Shown piece after piece: positions 23,358 through 32,685 of a stretch of DNA of 51,993 nucleotides (positions within the stretch are counted from its first letter, which is position 1; every line of letters starts with the position of its first letter). A program made the translations under genes and the position numbers. Below the pieces are notes generated by a model. That model was given only the letters and a program-made list of their open reading frames with translations, did no database searches and was not told the origin of the DNA. Source of the DNA: JAFEBO01 sp036392375 (GTDB lineage: Bacteria > Planctomycetota > Phycisphaerae > Phycisphaerales > UBA1924); assembly GCA_036392375.1 (NCBI GenBank), contig DASVYC010000059.1:1-51993 (forward strand), given 5' to 3'.

Positions 23358-26059
23358 GCTCCACCTCCCGTCGCCGCATCCACCTCTGCGCGCAGCAGCC
23401 GCAACGCGGCACGCTCGCCAGCGAGGATCTGCTGGAACGCGTTGTGGGCACGCCGGCGGTCGTTGTTCCACCGCTCCAGCACCGCGCGTCCCGGAGTCGC
23501 GGGTGTCCGCCGCATCGCCTCGCTCCCGATCACTTCCACCGCCGCCGCTTGCCACCAGACGCATTCCTGCAGCGTGCCACGCGCGATGGCGAGCCGTGCC
23601 TCAAGCCGGCGTCGCGCGTCGCTGTGCGTGCCGTGCGTGTCGCGCTGCACCGCGAGCAGCCGCGTCGTCAGTCGACGGATCGCTTCCGTGGGCGTCACCG
23701 CGTTGTCCCCCTCGGTCTCACCGAGGCTCGCGAGCCACGACCGAGCCAGTCGCTCGGATACCGCTTCGAGAGCCGGGGCATCGACGCGGGTCGCGAACAA
23801 ACCCGCCGCCGCCTCGAGCAGTGCGAGGTGAGCGGCGTCCCGAGTCGCGCCCCGCCCGCGCCAGGCGATCTTCGTCTGCGCGATGTCGCTCAGCCATTGA
23901 AGGTTCTCCGGTGACTCCGGGATCGAAAATACCAGATCAACCGCAGCCAGCACCACGGCCTCATCGCCGAATCGAGCCCGGACGTAGTCCCGGGCCGCGT
24001 CTCGCACCGTCGCGGGAGACCCTCGTCCGGCCTCCTCTATCGCCATTCGGGCGAGCAACAAATCGGGCACCCGTCCCTCGGCCATCGCCTTCTTCCAGAA
24101 ATCCGCGCGAGCGCTCTGCGACGGGCCGAGCTGCAGGTACTCCATCGCCTTCGACGAAGCCGCGGCAGCGGGAAGTTCGCGTGCCTTGGTCGCCGCCGGA
24201 AGAGGCGTCGGCGTCGCAGCGGACGTGATCAACGCGCTCGCCTCGTCCGCTCTTCCATCGAGCTGCGCCGTTCGGGCCGCGGTCAGTTCCGCCAACCTGG
24301 CTGCCAAGTCGATCATGCTCTCGGGCGTCGACGCATCGAGGGCGAGCAGGCTGTCCGCCGCCGCGGCCCAAGCACGCACCGCTTCCGCGCCCGGCCCGGC
24401 GGCATCGTCCTGCAGCGCGGCCGCAACCTGGGCACGCAGCTCCTGACGGCGCTCGGCATCCGCGCTCGCCGCAAGGACCATCGTGGAATCAACACCCCGG
24501 ACGCTGCTCTTCACCATCGCCCGCATGACCGCAGCCAGTCGCGCCGTGGGCACAGCCGGATCATCGAACCAGCCCAAGACCGCCGCCCTGAGCTCGGACG
24601 ACTTGGTCCAGGACAGCGCGCCCGCGAGGAGCGACGCCGCGTCCGCCCCGGCGTCGGGCGCTGTGTCCGAGGCGCCCCCGCGGCGCATCACGCCCTGCAA
24701 CCCAGCGAGCGTGGCCGCGTCCTTGCCCCGCACGCGATCTCCCAACGCCGCGTCGCGAACATCCAGGAAGCCCCTCCAAGCCTCTGTGCTCGACCAGTCG
24801 TCCGACGACGCTAACGCCGACGCGAGCGGCAGCACGACCTGCTCCGCCGCCACGTCAAACTTGGCCACCGGCCCGAGCCCGCTCGTAGCGATGTTGGACC
24901 GCAACGCCGTCTCAAGCTGCTGCCGCATCCCGCGTGGCAGGTCGCGCTCCTGCAGCAACCGAGCGACGCTCGAACCCGCCGCCGCCAACGCCCGCACGCT
25001 CCGACGATCCGCCGCCCGCGTCGTCAGCGGTTCGATCAGCACCACCACCAGCTCGCTCTCGCGCTGCTGCTGCGACGCCGCGAACGCCAGATCCACCAGC
25101 GCCGACAAGATTGCCGTCGTCTCGTCCCGGCGTAGCAGGTGCCAGTTCTCCGCGAACGAGCCGAACGCCGAGCTGAACCGACTGCGCGCGTCGGGCGCTT
25201 GCTGGTCCTTTTGCCCCAGCGCCGTGGCCAAAGCCACGAACTCGCGCTCGATCGTCCGAGCGTCCCCGATTGCCAGATCGTTCGTCGGTGCCACAAGAGC
25301 CATGTCCGCCGCCGTCCGCCGCTCTTCTTCCATCACCAGCGGAGTCGCCGATCGCAGCCCGCCTTCAAGCACCTCGGCGACCTGCCGTGGCGTGGCCGTC
25401 TCCTGAGTCGGCCCGGTGAGCATCACCAGCGCGATCACCACAAGTACCACGAGCCCCGCACCAGCGCCCGTGAGGAGCAACAACTCCCGCGGCACTCTCG
25501 ATTCCACTTTCGCGGCCGCCGCCACGCCTCCGCGCGTGGGCGGCCTTGGATGTGCGACCCGACGCATCGCACCGCTCGTCGTTGTTCGCTTCGAGCCCAG
25601 GCCGGCCAGCACCGCGGCGAGCTCATCCAGTCCCACGCCCCGAGCCTCGCACGCCAGCGCGAGCCGCTGCATGGCGGCCCCGTTCCATCCACCGCTCAGC
25701 CCCACGGCGATATGCAGATCCCGCTCAATTGCCACCGATCGATCCGAGATGCCGTCGTCTCGCTCGCCCTGCGCCGGCGCACGGCCGTCGCCCGCCCACG
25801 TTCCCAGCAGCAGCCGCCGCACCGCCGGGTCGCACAGCTGCGCCGCAGCCGCGTGCAGCGCGAGCCGCACATCCTCGGCCGCGGGCGTGGCGGCATGCGG
25901 GCTGGCGTTCACTTGCTCCAACCGCACATGCAGCGAGCCCAGAACTTGCTGGAGCGATACATCCGTGGCTGGCAGCCCGAGCAGCGCGAACGGCCCTGGT
26001 GGCGTGGGGCCAAGCACCAACGACACCGGATCGGGCTTGTGCGGTTTATGGTCGCTCAC
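23354..26059 (-). CDS. Large membrane protein of the VWA-ExbBD operon, with a degenerate J-like N-terminus
   Basis: The 901-aa product starts with a cytoplasmic region. Its first 85 residues resemble a J-domain (PFALLGLPATDVSLQQVL, then VRLALHAAAAQLCDPAVRRL), but the HPD motif is absent, with ASPH in the corresponding loop. A single transmembrane helix, LLLTGAGAGLVVLVVIALV, lies near residue 195. The remaining 690 residues are Ala-rich helices in the periplasm, TPR/HEAT-like in look. I chose the GTG at 26059 because it overlaps the upstream stop (GTGA), as in the other junctions of this operon. I do not recognise the family. The topology suggests it transmits between cytoplasm and periplasm beside the ExbBD motor. 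Confidence 0.6.
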   Translation of the reverse strand: MSDHKPHKPDPVSLVLGPTPPGPFALLGLPATDVSLQQVLGSLHVRLEQVNASPHAATPAAEDVRLALHAAAAQLCDPAVRRLLLGTWAGDGRAPAQGERDDGISDRSVAIERDLHIAVGLSGGWNGAAMQRLALACEARGVGLDELAAVLAGLGSKRTTTSGAMRRVAHPRPPTRGGVAAAAKVESRVPRELLLLTGAGAGLVVLVVIALVMLTGPTQETATPRQVAEVLEGGLRSATPLVMEEERRTAADMALVAPTNDLAIGDARTIEREFVALATALGQKDQQAPDARSRFSSAFGSFAENWHLLRRDETTAILSALVDLAFAASQQQRESELVVVLIEPLTTRAADRRSVRALAAAGSSVARLLQERDLPRGMRQQLETALRSNIATSGLGPVAKFDVAAEQVVLPLASALASSDDWSSTEAWRGFLDVRDAALGDRVRGKDAATLAGLQGVMRRGGASDTAPDAGADAASLLAGALSWTKSSELRAAVLGWFDDPAVPTARLAAVMRAMVKSSVRGVDSTMVLAASADAERRQELRAQVAAALQDDAAGPGAEAVRAWAAAADSLLALDASTPESMIDLAARLAELTAARTAQLDGRADEASALITSAATPTPLPAATKARELPAAAASSKAMEYLQLGPSQSARADFWKKAMAEGRVPDLLLARMAIEEAGRGSPATVRDAARDYVRARFGDEAVVLAAVDLVFSIPESPENLQWLSDIAQTKIAWRGRGATRDAAHLALLEAAAGLFATRVDAPALEAVSERLARSWLASLGETEGDNAVTPTEAIRRLTTRLLAVQRDTHGTHSDARRRLEARLAIARGTLQECVWWQAAAVEVIGSEAMRRTPATPGRAVLERWNNDRRRAHNAFQQILAGERAALRLLRAEVDAATGGGA

Positions 26060-28776
26060 GGCCCGTTCCCCTCGCTGGGCTCCCCGCCGCTCTTGGCCGG
26101 ACCGGGGAACAACTCGAACTTGAGTTCCTTCAGCCTCCCCGCCCACGGCTCAGGCCCAAGCGTCGGGTGCGACAGCTCCAACAGCTTGAACGCATCGCGC
26201 GCCCGTTGCGTGTCCACGCTCCTCATCAGGCGAATCGCGTGATAGCTGGCCTCGAACCAGGCCGCACCGGTGTCGGGCAACCCACCCGAGAGCGTCGTCC
26301 AGCACTCGAGAGCGAGGCTCGCGTCGCCCGCGTGCTCGCTCAACTCCGCCAAACGTCGCAGGCTCTGCGTGAACCGCTCTCCGCGGTCGTACACCCCCTT
26401 GTCGATCCGCAGCGCCGCGTCGCGAGCCCGCACGTCACCGGTCGCCCGGAAGACAATCCACGCCGCACCCGCAACCTCGTCGCGCAGCACGTTGCCCCCG
26501 GCCCCGGTCGCTTTCTTCTCGTCGAGTGCCGCGACAACGGACTCACCATGCTTCAACACCAAGGCCGCGGCCGTCACGTCCGCAGGAGTCGCTCGGGCAC
26601 GCTCGATAAAAAACCGCAGGACCAGCTCGCGCCCCGACGACGCAAACGGCGACTTGGAATCCGCGAACCCCGCCGCGAGCGACTCGACCGCAGCATGATC
26701 CTTCTGCAACAGCGCCACCTGCAGCTCCCGATACCCAAGCTCCTCGGCGAGCGCGTCGATCGGGTGGTCGCACAGCTCCGCCACACGCCGGATCTCGCCG
26801 ATCACCCGCGTCGCCCGCGATGCGTCGGGCGACGAGAGCGCGAGGGCCAGTTCCGCCTGTTGACGCAGGAGAAGGATCGCTCTTTCGGCGAGCAACGTCC
26901 GGCGTTCGCCCGACGCCGCCACCGCTGCGTCGCGCTCAACGGGGTAGATCTCGTCGGCGACTTTGAGATACCGTGTGATGCGCTCGTCGCTCTCGCCCCG
27001 CTTGGCCGTCCGAGCCATTTTGAACAGCACCGACGACGCCAGCAAGCGGGCCTCCCGCCGGATCGACGAGTCGGCGTCCACCGCGAGCAGCGTTGCGACC
27101 ACCTGCTCGTCCGGCAGCTTGCCCGAACCGGCCCGACGCAGCAGCAGCTTGGCGGCCTGCTCGCTCGTGGGGAACTCGGCGATGAAGAGCACAGCCATGG
27201 CATCACGCCGCTCGCGTGCCCCGGTGACCGATGTCTCAACCGCCCGATCCAGCGCTACGAGCGCCGACCAGAGCAGCGCCGACCGGGTGTGCTGGTCCGC
27301 GCCCTTCGCAACCGACTCGAACTGATCGGCGGCTCGCAGGAGGTCTCCCGCGTAGTACCACGCCAGAGCCGCACCACGACCCGCGCCGATGACGTCCTTG
27401 ACAAATTTGCCCGCGTCCTCGGCCTTGCTCGCGGCGAGGAACAAGTCCGCCGCTTCGTTGTACGCCGTGCGGACGGCGGCATCCTGCGCGGGTTCAACCG
27501 CGGCCGCACCATTCGCGGAGTGCGCGGTGCGGGCGGTGTCGTAGACCTGCAGCGCTCGCACGTACTGAGCCACGAACCCGTTGGACGCGAGCACGCCGGT
27601 TCCGAACCGCCGCGCCAGCGCCACGACCGCCCCCGTCTGACCCCGCGAGATCAGATCACCCAACGCCACGCGGGTGAGTTCCAGCCTTGTCTGCTCGCCT
27701 TCCTTGGCCGGCCCGTCGCTTCCCTCCAGCGTTGACACCGCAAGCTGGAGCGCATCTCCCGGCTCGAGGGGGCCCGCGACACGCCCCTGCGGCGCCCGCG
27801 CCCGGTCCACCCAGCGAGCAAGCTCGCTCCAACGCCCCCCCCCGCCCAGCACGCTGATGCGACGCGACAGGATCTGATCCGACACCACCTTCGGCACACC
27901 CTCGGCCGTGGAGAGTTCGTCCAGCCAACGCATCGCCTCGCTGTCATTGCCCGCCACGGCGAAGCTCGTGGCCGTGCCCAGCGCCGCGCGGGCCACGTGC
28001 TCATGCACCAAGAGCGAACGCGGCAGCCGATCCAGCGTTGGTGGCCTTCGCTCGGGGGCGTTGAGCAGCGCCCCGAACTGCAGCATCGCCTCGTTGGCGT
28101 AGCCGCGGTCCTTGAGCATCTGCGCCGCATAGCAGGCGCTCCAGCCCGCGTAATAACGAGCAAGCGAACGCACCCGTCGCGCGTCGCTGAGCTGGGCTTT
28201 GACCTCCGATGCTTCCGCGAACGTCGCCTCGGGCCGCGATTGCTCCTGCCCCTCCAGTTGCCGCACCCGCGCGCTGGCCTGCTGAGCGATCTCCGCAAAC
28301 TCCGCGGCCAGCCGCTTGAGCGTCGAGACTGTTGCGCTCGCGTCGCTTTCTGCATCGCTCCGCAGCCGGGCCCGTTCCGCCGCCGCTTCGGCTTCGAGAT
28401 ACTCGCTCTTCAACAGATCGATCCGGATCGCGTCCAGCTCCGGACGCGGGTTCTCACGCAGCAGCACCCGGCATCGCTCCCGCACCGCCGCCTGCTTCGA
28501 CACCGGCAGCGTCTTGAGCAGTTCCTCGTACGTCGAAGCAAGGTCCAGCAGCACCTTCCCCCGCTCCGCCAGCGGCACGCCGTTCAATCGCTTCTCCAGC
28601 GTCCCCGCTCGAAGGATCAAGAGATCGTGCTGCTCGAGATAGGAATCCAGCCGTTCATCGAGCGGCGCCGCCGAGGCGCCGCTCGCGAGCCACGCCGCCA
28701 GCGCGACCGACATCGCCCCGCGGGCGAACCGTCGGGCGTTCCGCACCGCCGCGTGTCCATCACTTCCCGGGTGCAT
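26056..28776 (-). CDS. Large secreted alpha-helical (TPR-like) protein
   Basis: The 906-aa product has a signal peptide (about residues 10-36, ending ASGASAAP). It then has about 860 residues of amphipathic helices rich in Ala, Arg and Glu that read as TPR-like solenoid repeats, for example ARYYAGWSACYAAQMLKDRG and LAWYYAGDLLRAADQFESVA. No catalytic motif is visible. It overlaps the second exbD gene by 17 nt and its stop overlaps the next start (GTGA). Solenoid proteins often act as periplasmic scaffolds; here it may be the part moved or energised by the ExbB/ExbD unit, which is an inference from gene order. Confidence 0.65.
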   Translation of the reverse strand: MHPGSDGHAAVRNARRFARGAMSVALAAWLASGASAAPLDERLDSYLEQHDLLILRAGTLEKRLNGVPLAERGKVLLDLASTYEELLKTLPVSKQAAVRERCRVLLRENPRPELDAIRIDLLKSEYLEAEAAAERARLRSDAESDASATVSTLKRLAAEFAEIAQQASARVRQLEGQEQSRPEATFAEASEVKAQLSDARRVRSLARYYAGWSACYAAQMLKDRGYANEAMLQFGALLNAPERRPPTLDRLPRSLLVHEHVARAALGTATSFAVAGNDSEAMRWLDELSTAEGVPKVVSDQILSRRISVLGGGGRWSELARWVDRARAPQGRVAGPLEPGDALQLAVSTLEGSDGPAKEGEQTRLELTRVALGDLISRGQTGAVVALARRFGTGVLASNGFVAQYVRALQVYDTARTAHSANGAAAVEPAQDAAVRTAYNEAADLFLAASKAEDAGKFVKDVIGAGRGAALAWYYAGDLLRAADQFESVAKGADQHTRSALLWSALVALDRAVETSVTGARERRDAMAVLFIAEFPTSEQAAKLLLRRAGSGKLPDEQVVATLLAVDADSSIRREARLLASSVLFKMARTAKRGESDERITRYLKVADEIYPVERDAAVAASGERRTLLAERAILLLRQQAELALALSSPDASRATRVIGEIRRVAELCDHPIDALAEELGYRELQVALLQKDHAAVESLAAGFADSKSPFASSGRELVLRFFIERARATPADVTAAALVLKHGESVVAALDEKKATGAGGNVLRDEVAGAAWIVFRATGDVRARDAALRIDKGVYDRGERFTQSLRRLAELSEHAGDASLALECWTTLSGGLPDTGAAWFEASYHAIRLMRSVDTQRARDAFKLLELSHPTLGPEPWAGRLKELKFELFPGPAKSGGEPSEGNGP

Positions 28777-29179
28777 AGCTCACTCTCGTAAAGCCGGCGT
28801 CCTTGGCGGCCTGCAAGCTCGAGGCCACGTCCAAGACGAGCGTCCCCTCGCCCGCGGAAACGATCACGCCGCCGTCCTTGGGCACCTGCGTCAGCGCGAG
28901 CACCAACGCGTCGCGGCTGTCCAGCCCTCGCTGCCCGATGCGGTAGCTCACCCGATCGCCTAGTCGCTCGACTACCAGCCGCACCGGTGCGAGCGGCGAC
29001 GTCTTCGCCGCCGTCGTCGATAACCTCTCCACGCCCGAAGCGATCCGCGCTTCCGGCGGCGCCAGCGTGCCCGCGAGCATCAGATAGAGCAAAAGAAAAA
29101 GCACGATGTCGATGAACGCCACCAGCGATAGCCGTGGGATGGAATCAATCGCACGCACCTCGCGTCGTCGGAACTTCAC
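28760..29179 (-). CDS. ExbD/TolR-family protein 2
   Basis: The 139-aa protein has a short basic cytoplasmic N-terminus (VKFRRREVRAIDSIPRLS), one transmembrane helix (LVAFIDIVLFLLLYLMLAG) with the conserved proton-carrying Asp, and a periplasmic domain of about 95 residues ending in TRVSYAP. ExbD/TolR proteins form, with ExbB/TolQ, a motor that uses the proton gradient to do work in the periplasm. The GTG at 29179 overlaps the stop of the first exbD (GTGA). It is shorter and more diverged than protein 1, so the two may form a heterodimer inside the ExbB ring. Confidence 0.85.
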   Translation of the reverse strand: MKFRRREVRAIDSIPRLSLVAFIDIVLFLLLYLMLAGTLAPPEARIASGVERLSTTAAKTSPLAPVRLVVERLGDRVSYRIGQRGLDSRDALVLALTQVPKDGGVIVSAGEGTLVLDVASSLQAAKDAGFTRVSYAPGK

Positions 29180-29631
29180 GGCGTGCCTCCCCGGCTCGGC
29201 CCGCCGCTCTCTCCGGTTGTCGCCAGCCGCCAATCCGAAACGCCCTCAGCGGTCAGCGTCGACACCAACCGCGCCAAGTGCGTAGTCGGTGTCTGGCGGT
29301 CCGCCCGGATCACGACATCCAGCAGCCGCCCTGAAGCACCGACTTTCTGCTGATCGGCGGCCACCATCGCCGCCAGCCGATCCAATTCGTACACCCGCCC
29401 GCCGACCGACAGCCGCCCGTCCCGCTCCAGGTCCACCACCACCGCCACCTCGGCGTCCACCGGCTTATCGGCGGAGTCTCCCTTCTCCCGCGGCAGGTCG
29501 AGCGAGCGCTGCACGATCTTGGAGAACTGCGACGACATCATGAAGAAGATCGTCAGCAAGAGCACGACATCGACCATCGACGTGATGTCGAAGCCGGTCT
29601 CGGGCATGGGTTGGTTCCGCGAGAACCTCAT
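29176..29631 (-). CDS. ExbD/TolR-family protein 1
   Basis: This 151-aa protein begins MRFSRNQPMPETGFDITSMV, with the canonical ExbD-type transmembrane helix containing VDVVLLLTIFFMM; the Asp is the conserved proton-binding residue. A periplasmic region of about 110 residues follows, with DAEVAVVVDLERDGRLSVGG and DVVIRADRQTPTTHLARLV, the usual ExbD beta-alpha fold. Its ATG overlaps the exbB stop (ATGA). It works with the upstream ExbB-like protein as an ion-driven motor subunit. Confidence 0.92.
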   Translation of the reverse strand: MRFSRNQPMPETGFDITSMVDVVLLLTIFFMMSSQFSKIVQRSLDLPREKGDSADKPVDAEVAVVVDLERDGRLSVGGRVYELDRLAAMVAADQQKVGASGRLLDVVIRADRQTPTTHLARLVSTLTAEGVSDWRLATTGESGGPSRGGTP

Positions 29632-30329
29632 GCGGGCGCCTTCGCGCTCGCGGAACCGCCGGTCAATACCGCCGCGAGTTCCTCCACCGTGTCACCCACG
29701 TCCATCGCCAGCCGCTCGACGCGCCGACGCAGGATCGTGTATAGAACCGTGCAAGGGATCGCGACGATCAGCCCCTGCGCCGTGGTCACGAGCGCCAGCG
29801 ACATGAAGCTAGACAGCTCGTTCGAGCGTGCCGCACCCTCAAGCGTTCCGATCGACGCGAAGGCGCCGATCATGCCGATGGTGGTGCCCAGGAGCCCCAT
29901 CATCGGCCCGATCGCCGCGATGATCGCGATGCCGTCGGTGGTTCGTACCAGTCGATCCAGCTCCTTTGCTCCGGCCTCCTCGAGCGCCGTCCGCAGTTCC
30001 AGCAGCCCAAAGGTGCTGCGGGCGCAGCGCGTCAAAGCAGTCGCGAAGGTGTTCGTCACGAAGCACCGGTTCTCGTCGCGGCGGCAATACTCGATCGCGC
30101 CCGCAGTATCCCCCCGGGCGAGGAAGCCCTGCAGCTCCGTCACCACATCCGATGGTGCCATCGCCTGCAGCCTCACGCGAAGGAAATGGGCGACCACCAG
30201 ACCCACCGCCAGGAACGACAGCAGGATCAACAGATAACCGATGGGCCCGCCCGCCTGAAGGTACTCCCAAAGCGACCGCCGCACCGTGGACGGCGGTTCG
30301 GCCGCCAGGATCAACATCATCGTGTCCAT
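29628..30329 (-). CDS. ExbB/TolQ/MotA-family proton channel protein
   Basis: The 233-aa inner-membrane protein has three helices: GPIGYLLILLSFLAVGLVVA near residue 30, GIAIIAAIGPMMGLLGTTIG near 135, and the signature LVTTAQGLIVAIPCTVLY near 185, which is diagnostic for the ExbB/TolQ family. Five copies normally form a ring around an ExbD dimer and let protons pass. The ATG at 30329 overlaps the TGA of the preceding gene (TGATG). No TonB, TolA, TolB or Pal gene is near, so this is neither a standard TonB nor Tol system. Confidence 0.92.
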   Translation of the reverse strand: MDTMMLILAAEPPSTVRRSLWEYLQAGGPIGYLLILLSFLAVGLVVAHFLRVRLQAMAPSDVVTELQGFLARGDTAGAIEYCRRDENRCFVTNTFATALTRCARSTFGLLELRTALEEAGAKELDRLVRTTDGIAIIAAIGPMMGLLGTTIGMIGAFASIGTLEGAARSNELSSFMSLALVTTAQGLIVAIPCTVLYTILRRRVERLAMDVGDTVEELAAVLTGGSASAKAPA

Positions 30330-31534
30330 CACTTCTCGACATCCTTCTCGGCCGATGGCCGCTCGCTGGAATGTGAGGTCCGCATCGCCTGCACGCCAAG
30401 CTCGACTCGCAAGCGCGACAACCGCGCCGAGCCGGTCAACGGATGATCCGCCATCCGCGACTCCAGATCCGCCAGCACCCGCGCCGCGCCGGCTCGATCG
30501 TCCAGGTCCACCAGGGTCTCCGCCGCCGCCGCCAACGCGTGCGCGAGCACGTTCGGCGTCACCGATTCGCGCGACGCGATCCAAAGCAGCTCCAACACCG
30601 CCTCCGTCTTGCTCTGGTTGTCGCTCTCCAGCCGTAGCGACCGCCCGAGTCCCAGCCGCGCCCAGTGCACCTGCCACGCCGGGGCGTCGGCCCCGGTCCT
30701 ATCGCGCAGCCGACGCCTCGCCCGGTCCCGCACCGCCGGGTCGGAGCTCTCAGCAAGCACCATCTCGCCAGCGATGTTGTTCCATCCCTTGGCGTTCTCA
30801 AAGGCCGCACAATCGGTTCGGCTCGCCCCAGTGTCGCGCTTCGCCGCGTACCGGTAGATCGCGAGCACGTCGGGAAGCGCTCCGACCTGTTGCGCACCAA
30901 TCTCACCGGCGGCGAACGCCCGCACCACCGGGCTTTCGGCGAACACCGGCGGCGAGCCCACCAGCCACTGCGCCGACGAGTCCAAACCTTCGGCGCTCGC
31001 CAGACGTGCCCGACACCGCTCCGCGTCCGATGCCTCCAGCGTCGCGGACTCCGTCAGCCACGCCGCCCACGCTTCGATCGACGACGCAAACGCGCCGCGA
31101 CGCACCCGGCACGCGAGCAAGCCGGCCGCGACTTCCGCTCGCGTCGGCCCGTGCACACCCGCGGTCGAGGCCCACACAGCTTCGTAAATCGGCTCCGCGC
31201 CCGGCGCGTCGCCGCGATCGAGCCTCACCCCCGCACGCCACAGACGAGTCGCCAGCTCCGCGTGCTGCCGAAAATCTCCCGCGAGCGGCCCATCCACGGC
31301 TCGCACGTCCGACAACGACACCCGCCGACTCATAGCGCCTTTGCCCGCTACAAGCGCCCCCGCGGCGCTCACCTCCGTGATCGACGCCCGCCCGCCGCTC
31401 CGCAGAACCGCAAACGACTCCTCGGCCCCCGCGTCGCGCGTCGCAATCGCCTCCGACGCGAACGCCGATCCGACCGCACTCGCCATCACGCTGGCCAGCA
31501 CGCTCACGAACAAACCTGCACACCTCGCTCGCAT
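30329..31534 (-). CDS. Secreted helical protein of the VWA-ExbBD operon
   Basis: The 401-aa product has a signal peptide (MRARCAGLFVSVLASVMASA...AFA). A short beta-rich stretch follows (SFAVLRSGGRASITEVSAAG), then about 320 residues of Ala/Arg-rich helices of TPR-like look, such as DRAGAARVLADLESRMADHP at the end. I recognise no family. It lies between the VWA and exbB genes with one-base TGATG overlaps on both sides, so its amount is tied to both. A role as a periplasmic partner of the VWA protein or motor is plausible. Confidence 0.6.
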   Translation of the reverse strand: MRARCAGLFVSVLASVMASAVGSAFASEAIATRDAGAEESFAVLRSGGRASITEVSAAGALVAGKGAMSRRVSLSDVRAVDGPLAGDFRQHAELATRLWRAGVRLDRGDAPGAEPIYEAVWASTAGVHGPTRAEVAAGLLACRVRRGAFASSIEAWAAWLTESATLEASDAERCRARLASAEGLDSSAQWLVGSPPVFAESPVVRAFAAGEIGAQQVGALPDVLAIYRYAAKRDTGASRTDCAAFENAKGWNNIAGEMVLAESSDPAVRDRARRRLRDRTGADAPAWQVHWARLGLGRSLRLESDNQSKTEAVLELLWIASRESVTPNVLAHALAAAAETLVDLDDRAGAARVLADLESRMADHPLTGSARLSRLRVELGVQAMRTSHSSERPSAEKDVEK

Positions 31535-32556
31535 CACGGCCCAACCCCCGGCACGAACTTGTAAGTGCCCCTGCTCTGTGCCGCGATGCGCTTCATCAGT
31601 TCCTCCGAATCCCGCGTCGCGAACGCGATGCAGTGGATCGGGGCCTTGCCGGTGTTCAGTCTGGCGACCTCCTCGGCGACCGAGGGATCAAACTCGCCGT
31701 CGGTCATGAAGTAGATGGCGTCCGGACGGGGGCGCAGCTTGAACGCCATCCGGAACGCGTTGATCGGATTCGTCACGCCCCCGGCCGCCATGCCGTTGAC
31801 CGCACGACGGGCCCAGCGCTTGCGCTCGTCAATAGCCGAGACCCAGTCCTTGGCGTTCCCAAGCATCTCCGCATCGTTGGAGAACATGTACACCATGAAG
31901 TGCGAAGTCTCGACGAGGTTCTGGATCGAACGCGAGAGCTGCAGCTTAAGCGACTCGATCTTCCCGCCCACGCCCATAGAACCCGAGACGTCCACGATGT
32001 ACACGAACCGCGAGCCCTGCGCCTCGACGCCGAAGAACGACGCGCCCCCGCCACCGCCACCACCACCGCCAAGCCCGTCACTCAGACCCTCCCCGCCGCC
32101 GACGTCACCCGCCCCAGACAGCGCTCCGGTCGCGGTCACGTCCGCCCCACCCTCGAGCGACGGATCGCGCATCTGGTCGAGCACACGCTCCACGCTCGCC
32201 TGGGAAGGCGTCGCCGACAGATCACCGGAAGACGGGCTCGATACCTCGATCGATCCCGCGATCAGGTCCGCCAGCTCCGGCCCGCGCGTGAGCGCCAAGC
32301 TCGTTCGCTCCTCGCCCTCGTCGCCTCCGTGCCCGCCGATCGCGTAAAAGACCCGGCTGGAGGCGATCAGCCCGATCGCGTGCACGAGCAGCGACGCGGC
32401 CAACCCGATCAGCAGCGCGTATCGAGCCAGTTTCAAGACCAGTGCACCCGACCCGAGCCCCGACGACGACCCCTCGACCTGCGACGACGGCCCCGCCGCG
32501 TCCGAAGCGCCGCCCAACTCGACATCCTGTCCCGGAGGTGCGTCCATGAGCCTCAT
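31534..32556 (-). CDS. Membrane-anchored von Willebrand factor A (VWA) domain protein
   Basis: The 340-aa protein has a cytoplasmic N-terminus of about 40 residues and a transmembrane helix (LKLARYALLIGLAASLLVHA). A periplasmic linker ends in a polyglycine run (GLGGGGGGGGGAS). A C-terminal VWA domain follows, starting FVYIVDVSGSMGVGGKIESL. The MIDAS motif DxSxS is present (DVSGS), with later TNPIN and FMTDGEFDPS giving the Thr and Asp that complete the metal site. VWA domains bind partner proteins through Mg2+. As first gene of the operon it may be the substrate-binding or assembly factor. The start at 32556 or 32547 cannot be settled. Confidence 0.82.
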   Translation of the reverse strand: MRLMDAPPGQDVELGGASDAAGPSSQVEGSSSGLGSGALVLKLARYALLIGLAASLLVHAIGLIASSRVFYAIGGHGGDEGEERTSLALTRGPELADLIAGSIEVSSPSSGDLSATPSQASVERVLDQMRDPSLEGGADVTATGALSGAGDVGGGEGLSDGLGGGGGGGGGASFFGVEAQGSRFVYIVDVSGSMGVGGKIESLKLQLSRSIQNLVETSHFMVYMFSNDAEMLGNAKDWVSAIDERKRWARRAVNGMAAGGVTNPINAFRMAFKLRPRPDAIYFMTDGEFDPSVAEEVARLNTGKAPIHCIAFATRDSEELMKRIAAQSRGTYKFVPGVGP

Positions 32557-32685
32557 TATGACAAGCGACCGTCGGCCCGTCCGGATGCCGCCCGGCGAGC
32601 CGTCCCGCACCCGAGTTTTCGCGTCGCCCTCCCGAAGGTTGCGGCCAAACCGCTCGCCGACACCAAATGCTACCGATCCTGTGGG

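Noticed and set aside
32040..32080. GCC/ACC-type trinucleotide run as a possible regulatory repeat
   Set aside because: It encodes the polyglycine linker of the VWA protein in frame and needs no other explanation.
22446..32556. Zorya-type anti-phage defence because of an ion-channel pair
   Set aside because: The ExbB-like protein has the TolQ/ExbB signature, there is no ZorC, ZorD or ZorE-like helicase or nuclease, and the partners are secreted solenoids and a VWA protein.
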